The notes under the pieces were generated by a model. That model searched no databases, was not told where the DNA came from, and saw only the letters and a program-made list of their open reading frames with translations. From Bacillus sp. SD088 (GTDB lineage Bacteria > Bacillota > Bacilli > Bacillales > Bacillaceae_C), in NCBI RefSeq assembly GCF_017355205.1, contig NZ_JADIJK010000016.1, positions 1 to 64,000 on the forward strand: a stretch of 64,000 nt of DNA. Direction: 5' to 3'. Position numbers and translations under genes: made by a program. This document shows positions 9,317 through 18,226 of the stretch, in pieces (the first letter of the stretch is position 1; each line of letters starts with the position of its first letter).

Positions 9317-10285
9317 CTAAGGGACAATGACGATCCTTTTGCCTTGAAAATCTGAACGTTCCCAAACGTTCTCGATATCTTGAAGTGGGATGATCTCCAT
9401 GTCCATAAAAAGCTTATCTTCTTTTATCCATTTCCACACCAAATTAGAGCCCTCGCTTAAAGATTCTGGTGTTATACCTGAAGCTCCACCGGATATTATA
9501 AGCCCTGAGGTTCTTAAAGCATCTGCGGAAAGTGTAAGTTCTGATCCAGCTTTTTCTCCTATTTGAACAAGTTGAGTTCGTTGTCCGCTTAGACTTATTT
9601 CTTGAGGAACTAATGCTTTTATGAGTGCTTCAGTCGGATCGCCCCATAAAAAATCCAAAATGATGTCTATACCCTCATTTATCACCTTCTTGAAGGATGC
9701 ATTTAAATCCTCTTTAGACTGTTTAAGATCTACTACAGTATCTGCTCCAAGCTCCTTTATTCGTTTTAATGATACTTCGTTGCGACCAGTGCCAATAACA
9801 CGTCCTGCACCAAGTAACTTGGCAATCTGGACAGCAAGCTTACCTGAAACGCCGGTTGCACCATTGATAAGTACAGTCTTTCCAGGCTCCATATTTACGC
9901 CCCATTTAAGTGGTAAAAGAGATGTCAATGCCGAAGACGGAAGTGCGGCTGCTGTCTCAGCATTTATCCCATCAGGAATCAAAATCGTAGATTCTTTTGG
10001 GACAACTGTTTTTTCAGCCATGGCGCCATACGGAGCCTTTGCGCTTGAGAACCCAACCAGTTTACCATCTGAACGTTCTCCTACACCTCTTAACCCTGCA
10101 ATTGCTGGTAATTCAGAAAGAAATTGACGACTCGCAAAATGTTCCCCTTTTACGATCATCCGATCGACATTTTCAAGTGGGACTGCTTTCACATGAATCA
10201 AAACATCATTCTTACCTGGAGATGGATCTGTAAAATCCTCGTATTGTGGAATGTCTCCAATTTTGTGTAATACGGCTGCTTTCAT
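9317..10285 (-). CDS. Zinc-independent quinone oxidoreductase-like dehydrogenase (MDR superfamily)
   Basis: 322 residues. The N-terminal half is the GroES-like fold of medium-chain dehydrogenases. The Rossmann motif is GATGVSGKLAVQIAK near residues 142-156. The Cys/His zinc ligands of alcohol dehydrogenases are not visible, so this is probably an NADPH-dependent quinone or enone reductase. The gene is divergent from a TetR-family regulator, and the intergenic region is nearly one long palindrome, so it is probably the main target of that regulator and induced by a reactive small molecule. The start is set by the AGGAGG ribosome site just upstream. Confidence 0.75.
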   Translation of the reverse strand: MKAAVLHKIGDIPQYEDFTDPSPGKNDVLIHVKAVPLENVDRMIVKGEHFASRQFLSELPAIAGLRGVGERSDGKLVGFSSAKAPYGAMAEKTVVPKESTILIPDGINAETAAALPSSALTSLLPLKWGVNMEPGKTVLINGATGVSGKLAVQIAKLLGAGRVIGTGRNEVSLKRIKELGADTVVDLKQSKEDLNASFKKVINEGIDIILDFLWGDPTEALIKALVPQEISLSGQRTQLVQIGEKAGSELTLSADALRTSGLIISGGASGITPESLSEGSNLVWKWIKEDKLFMDMEIIPLQDIENVWERSDFQGKRIVIVP

Positions 10286-10304
10286 GATAAAACCTCCTAA
10301 AACG

Positions 10305-10344
10305 ATTTACTTAACACTGTTAAATTTAACGGTGTTAAGTAAAT
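10305..10344. promoter_or_regulatory. Double palindromic operator for the TetR-family regulator
   Basis: A 40-bp palindrome with 19 of 20 base pairs matched. It contains two 13-bp half-palindromes, TTAACACTGTTAA (10311-10323) and TTAACGGTGTTAA (10326-10338), whose centres are 15 bp apart. This fits two regulator dimers bound side by side between two divergent genes. Confidence 0.7.
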
Positions 10345-10358
10345 ATATACGCCACTTA

Positions 10359-10367
10359 TGATATAAT
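10359..10367 (+). promoter_or_regulatory. Extended -10 promoter of the tetR-type gene
   Basis: TGATATAAT is an extended -10 (TG-N-TATAAT). No good -35 is present; the corresponding position falls at the edge of the palindromic operator, so a bound regulator would block polymerase. The regulator gene starts 38 bp downstream. Confidence 0.55.
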
Positions 10368-10404
10368 GTCAAGAGTAAATATAGTGGAATGAAAGGGACG
10401 TGCC

Positions 10405-11004
10405 ATGGCACTAAAAAAACAACAAATTATAAAAGAGGCATTGGAGCTTCTCAATGAAAGTGGGCTTGAAGGGGTCACGCTAAGAAAATTAGCAAAAAGA
10501 CTGGATGTACAGGCACCAGCTTTATACTGGCATTTTAAAAATAAAAATGCCCTGGTTAACGAAATGGCTGAGGCTATTTTACAAATCGAGTTTTCCAATA
10601 TACATATACGGAATATGGATGAGCCCTGGCAAGATTGGTTAATCCTTCTATTTAACCGTTTACGGAGTGCCCTGCTCTCATATACTGATGGTGGGCGTGT
10701 AGTGGCAGGGGCGCATCTCTCGTTGACGATGGCGAATCTATCTGAGCAAGCGATGAAAACTCTTGTGGAGGCGGGTCTAGGTCTTCGTCAGTCCCGCTTG
10801 ATTGTTTTGACCGCGACTCGCTATACTTTTGGTCATGTGATCGAAGAACAAACGGCCACTACCCAAAAGGAGATGCATGATTTTCATTTCGAACAATTTC
10901 AGAAGGCATATCCTCTGCTGGCGGCAAGCATAAATGAATATTTTTCCGCTGGACAGACAGTTGAGGACCTTTTTAATGATGGGTTGAGGATTATTATTGA
11001 CTAA
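10405..11004 (+). CDS. TetR/AcrR family transcriptional regulator
   Basis: 199 residues. The N-terminal helix-turn-helix is seen in VTLRKLAKRLDVQAPALYWH (residues about 25-44), with the YWHF motif typical of the family. The C-terminal ligand domain resembles the TetR class C-terminal type. It presumably represses itself and the divergent oxidoreductase through the double operator. Ligand unknown. The ATG has a moderate ribosome site (AAAGGGA). Confidence 0.8.
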   Translation: MALKKQQIIKEALELLNESGLEGVTLRKLAKRLDVQAPALYWHFKNKNALVNEMAEAILQIEFSNIHIRNMDEPWQDWLILLFNRLRSALLSYTDGGRVVAGAHLSLTMANLSEQAMKTLVEAGLGLRQSRLIVLTATRYTFGHVIEEQTATTQKEMHDFHFEQFQKAYPLLAASINEYFSAGQTVEDLFNDGLRIIID

Positions 11005-11022
11005 TTGAGAGCTCGACAAATA

Positions 11023-11059
11023 AAAAAGAACATGAGGGCATCGGCCTCATGTTCTTTTT
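11023..11059. terminator. Bidirectional terminator
   Basis: AAAAAGAACATGAGG and CCTCATGTTCTTTTT form a perfect 15-bp stem with a 7-base loop. Runs of A on one side and T on the other let it serve both the TetR gene (+) and the convergent YugN-like gene (-). Confidence 0.85.
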
Positions 11060-11066
11060 AAACAAA

Positions 11067-11426
11067 TTAATCAGCAAACACGGATAGGTCTTTATAGATC
11101 TTTTCAAGCATTTGTTGGCATTGTTTCACAAGATGTTCTGGGAAGTATTCATCTTCACCATATTCAACACCATGTGGATAATAATGCTTACCAAGAATCG
11201 GGGTCATAAGTTGAATGAAAGCATCGTGTGCTCCAACATCTCCCTGAGTTGCATAGCCCTGAACACGTAAATAGTATGTACCTTCACGAATTTGAAATTT
11301 GTGGTCATACGTGACACGTTCATAATCCCATTGTCCAGCTCGTACCATAGAGTTTTCTTCCATTACTTCATCTAAACGATCTAAGTCCATATGTAATGTT
11401 TCAATACTAGTATTTTCAAATTTCAA
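11067..11426 (-). CDS. YugN-like family protein
   Basis: 119 residues, soluble, acidic, no signal peptide. The N-terminus (MKFENTSIETLHMDLDRLDE) and the WDYERVTYDHKFQI region match what I know of the YugN-like family of Bacillaceae, whose function is not established. The ribosome site AGGAGGGA precedes the ATG. The 395-bp gap to the next gene (11427-11821) holds no recognisable gene or promoter that I would defend. Confidence 0.65.
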   Translation of the reverse strand: MKFENTSIETLHMDLDRLDEVMEENSMVRAGQWDYERVTYDHKFQIREGTYYLRVQGYATQGDVGAHDAFIQLMTPILGKHYYPHGVEYGEDEYFPEHLVKQCQQMLEKIYKDLSVFAD

Positions 11427-11821
11427 GATATGTCCCTCCTTTTTGTTCCAACTGCCTTATCAAATTACTTTTAGCATCATAAAAATCAATTATTCCTCTT
11501 ATATAATAGTCGAAATAACATGAACTTGCAATCTTATCCGTTTAACCGTAGGAAAAGATTAGGGAAAAGGTGACAATTTTTAGACGGTTTCATTTTCTAT
11601 TTTAAAGAAAAAAATAAAGTGTGGAAATGCCTTCAATCTATCTATATTCATTTTCATTGAGAAGAAAACAATGTTAGAATGGAATCATTATATCTATAAC
11701 AATAAAGTAAAACTTCATTTAGTGGGATTTTTCCTTTCTGCTAAATTCGGGATAGAATAAAGAGAAACTGTTTTTCGAGAAAGGAGGGTCAAGGCTGCGT
11801 ACTTTTGTTCGTGTTTGTATT

Positions 11822-12853
11822 ATGACGACAATTATTTTTTTGTTCATGATTTTTTCACATTCTACTCACGAGGATGATCATGAACCATTGAAAGATCAGA
11901 ATTCTGCTACTCCTCCTAAGATCGACTATTTTATGGATGATGGAAATACAGTGGAGGATACGACCCGTCCTCAGGAAGGGTTATCTGTCTATATCGGTAA
12001 AGACAGCAAAGCCATTGTAGAGGATTATGGCAAGCCAGAAAGAATTGAACCATCTGCCTATGGATATGATTGGTGGATATATAAAGGATTTAGCGGGACC
12101 TATATGCAGGTTGGTGTTGCAAAGAAGAAGGTTGTGACGATATATGCGATGGGGAACCAATTAAATGTTTCACCATATACGATTGGTCAGCCTATTGAGG
12201 ATATTTTTCGAACAACTATTTTAGAAACGGAAATTACGGCGTCTACAGAGGAAGGGACGTATCGATTTGAATTATCGGAAGAGGACTTATATATTCGGCC
12301 ACTTGTTCCTCTAGGAGATATATTTGCTCAATTAGCCATTGATAAATTTACCGGGACTTTATTTAGTGTCCGTTTTTTAGATACCAAAACGCTTATTACT
12401 CAAAATCCCTATGAATTGGTTTACAATGGTGACCTAATAGAGCCAGAAGAATTAGAAAGAGATGATTGGCAAGCGATTGAAGAGGGGAGCAAGAAGCAAG
12501 TATTTGATTTGACCAATATTATTAGGGAACGATTTGATTTATATCCTCTGGAATGGGATGAAGATGTAGCGGCTGTCGCCTATGATCATAGCAAGGATAT
12601 GGTCATGGAGGACTATTTTTCCCATAATTCACCTGAATATGGTTCTCTTGCTGAACGACTTGGTGTACAGGGAATTGAAGCGAACGAAGCTGCTGAGAAT
12701 ATTGCTAAAGATTATATAGATGGCCCGGCTGTAGTGGAAGGCTGGCTCAATTCTGATGCTCATAGACAGACGTTACTGGATAAATCATATACAAACTTAG
12801 GTATAGGGGTTTATCGAAGATATTATACGCAAAATTTCATTGAGGTGGAATAA
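11822..12853 (+). CDS. ylbC: YlbC-like secreted CAP/SCP-domain protein
   Basis: 343 residues from the ATG. It has an N-terminal hydrophobic export segment, an acidic linker, a middle domain (about residues 45-200) as in YlbC/YjcN proteins, and a C-terminal CAP (SCP/PR1) domain. The CAP signatures are AYDHSKDMVMEDYFSHNSPE and NIAKDYIDGPAVVEGWLNSDAHRQTLL. The ATG has no ribosome site near it. A perfect AAGGAGGGT sits at 11780-11788, seven bases before an in-frame CTG at 11795, which would add MRTFVRVCI and give the export signal its positive N-terminus. The true start may therefore be this CTG. Extracellular role unknown. Confidence 0.8.
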   Translation: MTTIIFLFMIFSHSTHEDDHEPLKDQNSATPPKIDYFMDDGNTVEDTTRPQEGLSVYIGKDSKAIVEDYGKPERIEPSAYGYDWWIYKGFSGTYMQVGVAKKKVVTIYAMGNQLNVSPYTIGQPIEDIFRTTILETEITASTEEGTYRFELSEEDLYIRPLVPLGDIFAQLAIDKFTGTLFSVRFLDTKTLITQNPYELVYNGDLIEPEELERDDWQAIEEGSKKQVFDLTNIIRERFDLYPLEWDEDVAAVAYDHSKDMVMEDYFSHNSPEYGSLAERLGVQGIEANEAAENIAKDYIDGPAVVEGWLNSDAHRQTLLDKSYTNLGIGVYRRYYTQNFIEVE

Positions 12854-12992
12854 GAGATAGCGTGGTTTCCTAGACTTATTCATTTTTTAACCAGCGAATT
12901 CCTAAGATTTTCGCTATCAGCTTTTTACTCACTTTTTTCACAAGCCAACATAACCTATACATAGGACGATTGTATAGATGAGGTGAATGATA

Positions 12993-13403
12993 ATGGATAA
13001 GGATCTCCATCCTTCCGTAAAGGAATTTAAAGATTTTATTCAGCAAAACCCCCATTTAATTAAAGCGGTTCGTCGGGAAGAGTATACCTGGCAAGAGTTA
13101 TTCGAGGATTGGTATCTACTTGGAGAAGATGACCCTAAGTGGAAAACTGAAAGTACAGGTAAAACGGAAAACAGTGAAAAAAAGGACGAAGATAGTAAAT
13201 TGTCATTAAGTCAGATCACAAAGATTATAAAGAATATGGATGGAAATCAATTGCAACATCATATTCAACAACTAAGTCAGGCAATTGGTACTGTTCAAGG
13301 TGTTTTAACTCAATTTAACCAATCAGGTGGTCAGACAGGTACGCCATCAGCTGGTGCTCAACAAGCAAAACCGAATAATCCTTTTTCTTTTAGAAAAGAT
13401 TAG
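12993..13403 (+). CDS. ylbD: YlbD-like putative spore coat protein
   Basis: 136 residues, hydrophilic, with a Lys/Glu-rich centre and a Gln/Gly/Asn-rich C-terminal part. The N-terminal pattern HPSVKEFKDFIQQNPHLI is typical of YlbD, described as a putative coat protein in B. subtilis. The start at 12993 is chosen because GAGGTG (12980-12985) lies seven bases upstream; an earlier in-frame ATG at 12987 touches the ribosome site. It is followed 13 bp later by ylbE, as in B. subtilis. Confidence 0.8.
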   Translation: MDKDLHPSVKEFKDFIQQNPHLIKAVRREEYTWQELFEDWYLLGEDDPKWKTESTGKTENSEKKDEDSKLSLSQITKIIKNMDGNQLQHHIQQLSQAIGTVQGVLTQFNQSGGQTGTPSAGAQQAKPNNPFSFRKD

Positions 13404-13416
13404 AGGGGGTTAAAGC

Positions 13417-13656
13417 ATGCGTCAGGAAGTGATTCAATATATCCATAATAAGAAAGAATTAACACAGTTTTTAAGAGAACAACCACAATGGTATCGGAAG
13501 TTATCACGAGAACCAGAACTGCTTGAACAATTTGAGGTTGCCTCATTACACTACTTTAAAAAGACGATCCCTCATCGTGTAGAGAAATTTTCAAATAATA
13601 TGCATATGGCATCGATGATGATGAATATGTTTCAGGCATTGAACGCCTCAAAGTAA
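13417..13656 (+). CDS. ylbE: YlbE-like protein
   Basis: 79 residues, basic, with the RQEVIQYIHNKKELTQFLRE start and QPQWYRKLSREPELL core seen in YlbE-like proteins. No signal peptide or membrane segment. Function unknown; always next to ylbD in this block. Ribosome site GAGGGGGTT eight bases before the ATG. Confidence 0.8.
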   Translation: MRQEVIQYIHNKKELTQFLREQPQWYRKLSREPELLEQFEVASLHYFKKTIPHRVEKFSNNMHMASMMMNMFQALNASK

Positions 13657-13709
13657 TATTTCTTGTATGAAGCTCTCCCTTTTGTGAAAACTACAAAAGA
13701 GGAGTGATA

Positions 13710-14084
13710 ATGATGTGGAGATTGATCTTTCTATCAATTGTATTCATTTTAATGACTGGTTGTGGTCAAAAAATACCTGAACCTGAATCTTTTAAAGCGA
13801 AGGCAGCAGAACTGGAGAAGAAAGAAGCTGGCATTCAACATTTTGTTGACGGAAATCATGTCAAAGTTGAATGTTTTGTTCCAATGGTATCTTTTAACAA
13901 AGCGGAGAAAAATTCTGCGAAAATTAATGTCTATATTGATGGTGAATTTTACGACGAATACGATACAGCAGCATTCATTATAAAAAACTTACGGGCTGGA
14001 TCACATAAAATGAAAGTAGACGTTGTGGGACTGAATGACCAAACCTCTCATGTATCCAAGAGCTTTGAGGTGAATATTTTTTAA
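13710..14084 (+). CDS. Predicted lipoprotein, unknown function
   Basis: About 124 residues. The N-terminus is a lipoprotein signal peptide (MMWRLIFLSIVFILMTGCGQ) with the lipobox MTGC. The mature part is short and charged, with a predicted beta-rich region that could be a small Ig-like or FixG-type domain (INVYIDGEFYDEY, then GSHKMKVDVVGLND). B. subtilis has no gene here, as far as I recall. Starts at 13710 or 13713 fit the AGAGGAG ribosome site; the earlier GTG at 13704 lies inside it. Confidence 0.7.
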   Translation: MMWRLIFLSIVFILMTGCGQKIPEPESFKAKAAELEKKEAGIQHFVDGNHVKVECFVPMVSFNKAEKNSAKINVYIDGEFYDEYDTAAFIIKNLRAGSHKMKVDVVGLNDQTSHVSKSFEVNIF

Positions 14085-14189
14085 ATATAGAGTGTCAAGA
14101 GCTGCAGAAATGATAAATTATGGTCAAACTGTGAAGAATGGTCGCAACCTTATTCGAAACATGGTAAAATAGCGATTGGAGGTGAGCGT

Positions 14190-14636
14190 ATGCTTGCTAC
14201 AATCGAAACTGTTCAATTATTAGAAAAAGCCGAAAGCATTGGTAACCAAATTATCCATTCAGAGGTCGCCGATCAATATAGATTAACTTATAGTAAATTG
14301 CAAGAAGATCCGGAGACGCAACGGAAGATCAAGTCGTTTCTTGAGATAAAAGATTTATACGAAGACGTTCAAAGATTCGGACGATACCATCCTGATTATA
14401 AAGACATCATGGTGAAGACTAGGGAGCGGAAAAGGGAAATGGATTTGGATGAAAACATTGCTAATTTCCGCAGGGCAGAAAACGAACTACAATCACTATT
14501 AGATGAAGTAAGTGTATTGATTGCTCGTTCTGTTTCAGAACAAATAAAAGTTCCAACTGGAAATCCATTTTTCGAGACAGGTTCATCTTGTGGTGGAAAT
14601 TGTGGTACTGGCGGGGGCTGTGGTTGTTCGGCTTAA
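14190..14636 (+). CDS. ylbF: YlbF (RicF), Y-complex subunit
   Basis: 148 residues, largely helical, with a Cys/Gly-rich tail containing four cysteines (SSCGGNCGTGGGCGCSA). In B. subtilis YlbF forms a complex with YmcA and YaaT that carries iron-sulfur clusters, is needed for competence, sporulation and biofilm formation, and modulates RNase Y. The C-terminal cysteines are consistent with cluster ligation. The partners are not in this window. The ribosome site GGAGGTG precedes the ATG. Confidence 0.9.
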   Translation: MLATIETVQLLEKAESIGNQIIHSEVADQYRLTYSKLQEDPETQRKIKSFLEIKDLYEDVQRFGRYHPDYKDIMVKTRERKREMDLDENIANFRRAENELQSLLDEVSVLIARSVSEQIKVPTGNPFFETGSSCGGNCGTGGGCGCSA

Positions 14637-14646
14637 GTCAATTAAA

Positions 14647-14703
14647 GTGTTCAAACAGTTTGGTGAAAATGATACTTTGCATTTCTTGTGCCTGATTGAA
14701 CAC
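14647..14703. repeat. Short inverted-repeat element, possible member of the TGTTCAA family
   Basis: GTGTTCAA at 14647-14654 and TTGAACAC at 14696-14703 form perfect 8-bp inverted ends of a 57-bp unit in the ylbF-ylbG gap. The ends match the first eight bases of the elements in the dcw cluster; the interior does not. It may also be just a hairpin. Confidence 0.35.
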
Positions 14704-14722
14704 GAACTAAAGGGGAAGATAT

Positions 14723-14998
14723 ATGTTTAATGACAGACAAGGATTGATCATTTGGCTATATAATTTAAAGAATGTGAAAACCTTAAGAAGATACGGCTCT
14801 ATTCATTATGTATCCAAACGGATGAAATATGTAGTCATGTACACCGCACAAGCAGAGGCCGAGGAAAAAGCCGAAAAACTAGCTTCTATGCCTTTTGTCA
14901 AAAAAGCTGAATTATCCTATAAACCTTTCTTAAAAACGGTGTATGAGAATTCTAAGCCAGATAAGGCAAAAGAATATGACTATCGAATTGGTTTGTAA
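14723..14998 (+). CDS. ylbG: YlbG, DUF2129 family protein
   Basis: 91 residues, small soluble basic protein. The pattern RQGLIIWLYNLKNVKTLRRYG and a C-terminal region ending in a DYRIGL motif are typical of YlbG. Function unknown; it follows ylbF in most Bacillaceae. Ribosome site AAGGGGAAG. Confidence 0.85.
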   Translation: MFNDRQGLIIWLYNLKNVKTLRRYGSIHYVSKRMKYVVMYTAQAEAEEKAEKLASMPFVKKAELSYKPFLKTVYENSKPDKAKEYDYRIGL

Positions 14999-15120
14999 AT
15001 ATGAATTAAGCTGTTACAGCAGAAAAAGAAATCCTGTTTTTTATTAGGACAAGATCTTTTCTCCTGTGACAGCTTTTTATCGTGTCGATATCTTTAGTAG
15101 AACGACTAAGGAGAATAGCA

Positions 15121-16515
15121 GTGAAGAGACAGGTGATTTTGATCGTTATGCTGCTTCTTTTAATTGGGAGCACATTATTTTATCAATGGAAAGTTTATTC
15201 TTTGGATGATGACAATGTAGCAATACCAGCCAATCAAGTGATCAATATTCAACATACTAAAGGGCAATTTCAAATTAAGCAGGAGATCGAAGACTTGCCC
15301 AATCAGCTATTTAAGTTGAAAATCCCGGATAAGCTAAACGATGATATCCAATGTGATTATGGAAACAATGAAATTTGTTCATTAGAAGATCCTTATATAG
15401 AGGTAAAAGCCGAAAAAATTATTTTTACTTATACTATTCCAGCCCCTGAACAGAAACCTAAAAGTTTTTTATTGCAAGATTGGCTTATTCAATTGGAGGG
15501 TGTTGATGTTCATTCGCATATAATCCAACTAAGTGAATCTAATTGGAGAGCAGGAAGCTGGGTTGGGAATACAAGAAAAGCAATGAGGAAAGAAATGGAT
15601 CTTTTAGATTATTATTATTTAGAGGGAATAGAAAGCGATGTTACTTTGTTTTGGCAACAGAAACCATTAGATAGTGTTGAAGTTCATGAAAATATAGTCC
15701 TGTATGCGACAAATGCAAGCAAAATCATGGAAAAAATCAACTATGAACCATTTAGTGGAGAGTCCTTATATCTTATCCTGACTGATCAGCATAAAGAAAT
15801 AAGCAAAGATCAACTATGGATTAGGCAACCAAAAGATAATATGAAAGATCTTCATCAACAAGTAGTCATAAACGATTTGATACATACTTTTTCATTCAAA
15901 CAAGAAGAGGAATGGCTATCTGAGGTATTAGCCGCAATGATCATTGATGAGACACCAAGGAATCCTAAGGCAAAGAAAATGTATACAGAGCTTAACCAGT
16001 ATCTATCCAAACAACAAGTTGAGAAATGGACACAGATTCTTCGTTCCTTTAAGCAAAAACAATTGAAGAGTGAAGATCTTGACTTGATGTTGAGTGATAT
16101 TTTGAATGGGGAGATTCGTTTTTTCACTCGTAATACGGCGAAAGACAAGCCTTTTCTAACATTAATACGAGATGATTCTAGAAAATTGCTTTTCAATGGA
16201 GAGGATAGGGGAGAAATAAATGTTTTACAGCAAAGCGATCAATGGCTGATCGATGCTATCCCTCTATTAAAGACTTTAAATTTTCAGGTACAGATAACGG
16301 ATCAGCATACTATTCAAGCAGATAAAGGAAAGATACATTATCAATTCTATCCCGAAAAGCGATTTTTTGATTTAAATGAACAACGATATGGCATCGACAA
16401 AGCGCCTGTTCAATTTTATCAGGAAATGATCATGATGGAGATTCCCTTTATCCCTACATTGTTTAATGTAGAAATTGAAACAGATGCAAATACTATTCGA
16501 ATAAAAGAAAAATAA
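15121..16515 (+). CDS. Unknown single-span or secreted protein
   Basis: 464 residues from the chosen start. One N-terminal hydrophobic segment (VILIVMLLLLIGSTLFY) follows three basic residues, and the remainder is hydrophilic and mixed alpha/beta, so the bulk is probably outside the membrane. No motif or family is recognised. GTG at 15121 is used because AAGGAG lies eight bases upstream; the open frame extends to 15082 without a ribosome site. B. subtilis has no gene between ylbG and rsmD, so this is a lineage-specific insertion. The gap from 16516 to 16909 (394 bp) holds weak hairpins, a 40-bp repeat derivative and a 14-codon ORF. Confidence 0.7.
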   Translation: MKRQVILIVMLLLLIGSTLFYQWKVYSLDDDNVAIPANQVINIQHTKGQFQIKQEIEDLPNQLFKLKIPDKLNDDIQCDYGNNEICSLEDPYIEVKAEKIIFTYTIPAPEQKPKSFLLQDWLIQLEGVDVHSHIIQLSESNWRAGSWVGNTRKAMRKEMDLLDYYYLEGIESDVTLFWQQKPLDSVEVHENIVLYATNASKIMEKINYEPFSGESLYLILTDQHKEISKDQLWIRQPKDNMKDLHQQVVINDLIHTFSFKQEEEWLSEVLAAMIIDETPRNPKAKKMYTELNQYLSKQQVEKWTQILRSFKQKQLKSEDLDLMLSDILNGEIRFFTRNTAKDKPFLTLIRDDSRKLLFNGEDRGEINVLQQSDQWLIDAIPLLKTLNFQVQITDQHTIQADKGKIHYQFYPEKRFFDLNEQRYGIDKAPVQFYQEMIMMEIPFIPTLFNVEIETDANTIRIKEK

Positions 16516-16775
16516 CCCTGCATTTCTGCAGGGTCCTTCCATTTCCGTCTAAACGGTTTAGAAGGCAAAAGGGAGAGGAGAAACCGGAGGAAGAACTTAA
16601 GGGGAATGTAAGTCTTCTCCGCGGTTGGCAACAGCATCATTTTGATGCCATTAAGGTTATTATTACCTATAGTTAATGGAAATATACGAATGTAGCTAAG
16701 AAACTTCAGTAAAGATAAACAGTTTGAAGGAGAACTGCATATTTCATTTGTATAGATAATTTAGAATGTGGTAGG

Positions 16776-16815
16776 ATAAAGCGAGACTGTCATCTACGGG
16801 TGGCACCGGGATAGA
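16776..16815 (-). repeat. Minimal 40-bp derivative of the TTTAT-flanked element
   Basis: ATAAAGCGAGACTGTCATC is the reverse complement of the right end of the 155-bp elements at 20.5, 23.2 and 24.2 kb (one mismatch). It is joined almost directly to GGTGGCACCGGGATAGA, which matches the reverse complement of their left end. Everything between the ends is gone. The flanking pentamers are ATAAA and ATAGA. Confidence 0.6.
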
Positions 16816-16850
16816 ATGTTTTAATAAGAAGACTTTGATTAGGGGGATGA

Positions 16851-16895
16851 ATGTTGGCTAGTATTCTAGCCATAGAAATTATAAGAAATCTATAA
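16851..16895 (+). CDS. Possible 14-residue microprotein or leader peptide upstream of rsmD
   Basis: ATG at 16851 with the ribosome site AGGGGG five bases upstream encodes MLASILAIEIIRNL and stops 14 bp before rsmD. The coding stretch begins with a perfect hairpin, GGCTAG-TATT-CTAGCC (16856-16871). It could be a leader that couples translation to rsmD, or chance. Comparison with relatives is needed to decide. Confidence 0.25.
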   Translation: MLASILAIEIIRNL

Positions 16896-16909
16896 AATTT
16901 GGTGACGAG

Positions 16910-17955
<1,046 letters not shown>

Positions 17956-17968
17956 GCTTTTGAATCGA

Positions 17969-18018
17969 CAGCTGTATTGATCCGTGATTTTTAGTCACTG
18001 GATTAATACAGCTTTTTT
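17969..18018 (+). terminator. Terminator of rsmD-coaD
   Basis: AGCTGTATTGATCC and GGATTAATACAGCT form a long stem around a 16-base loop, followed by TTTTTT. Confidence 0.8.
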
Positions 18019-18069
18019 AAAAAAGATATGAAAGCTCCAAATGTAAAATGCCAACAGAAGAAATCGTCC

Positions 18070-18215
18070 CTGAACCGGCTTACCTAAATTTGCTGTAAAA
18101 GTAGTTCAGAGAAGGTAGCTACGCACACAAATCAGCTGCGAAATTGCGAAAAAGAGTTCATAGGACCGTGAATGCACACAAATCCGTTATGAAATAGTCG
18201 AAATTCACCTTCAGC
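18070..18215. repeat. Decayed 51-bp repeat units
   Basis: GCACACAAATC occurs at 18123 and again at 18174, 51 bp apart, with similar following bases. GAGTTCATAG is shared with the 51-52-bp array at 58.8 kb. Two to three degenerate units can be seen between the coaD terminator and the end of ylbJ. Confidence 0.4.
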
Positions 18216-18226
18216 AGATTGACTTT

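Noticed and set aside
12856-12920. Possible terminator after ylbC (GATAGCG ... CGCTATC)
   Set aside because: The loop would be about 50 bases and there is no T run next to the right arm.
16790-16815. T-box-like string GGGTGGCACCGGG upstream of rsmD
   Set aside because: It resembles the T-box core GGGTGGNACCGCGG, but there is no stem I, specifier or terminator, and both sides match the two ends of the TTTAT-flanked repeat. It is better explained as a deleted repeat copy.
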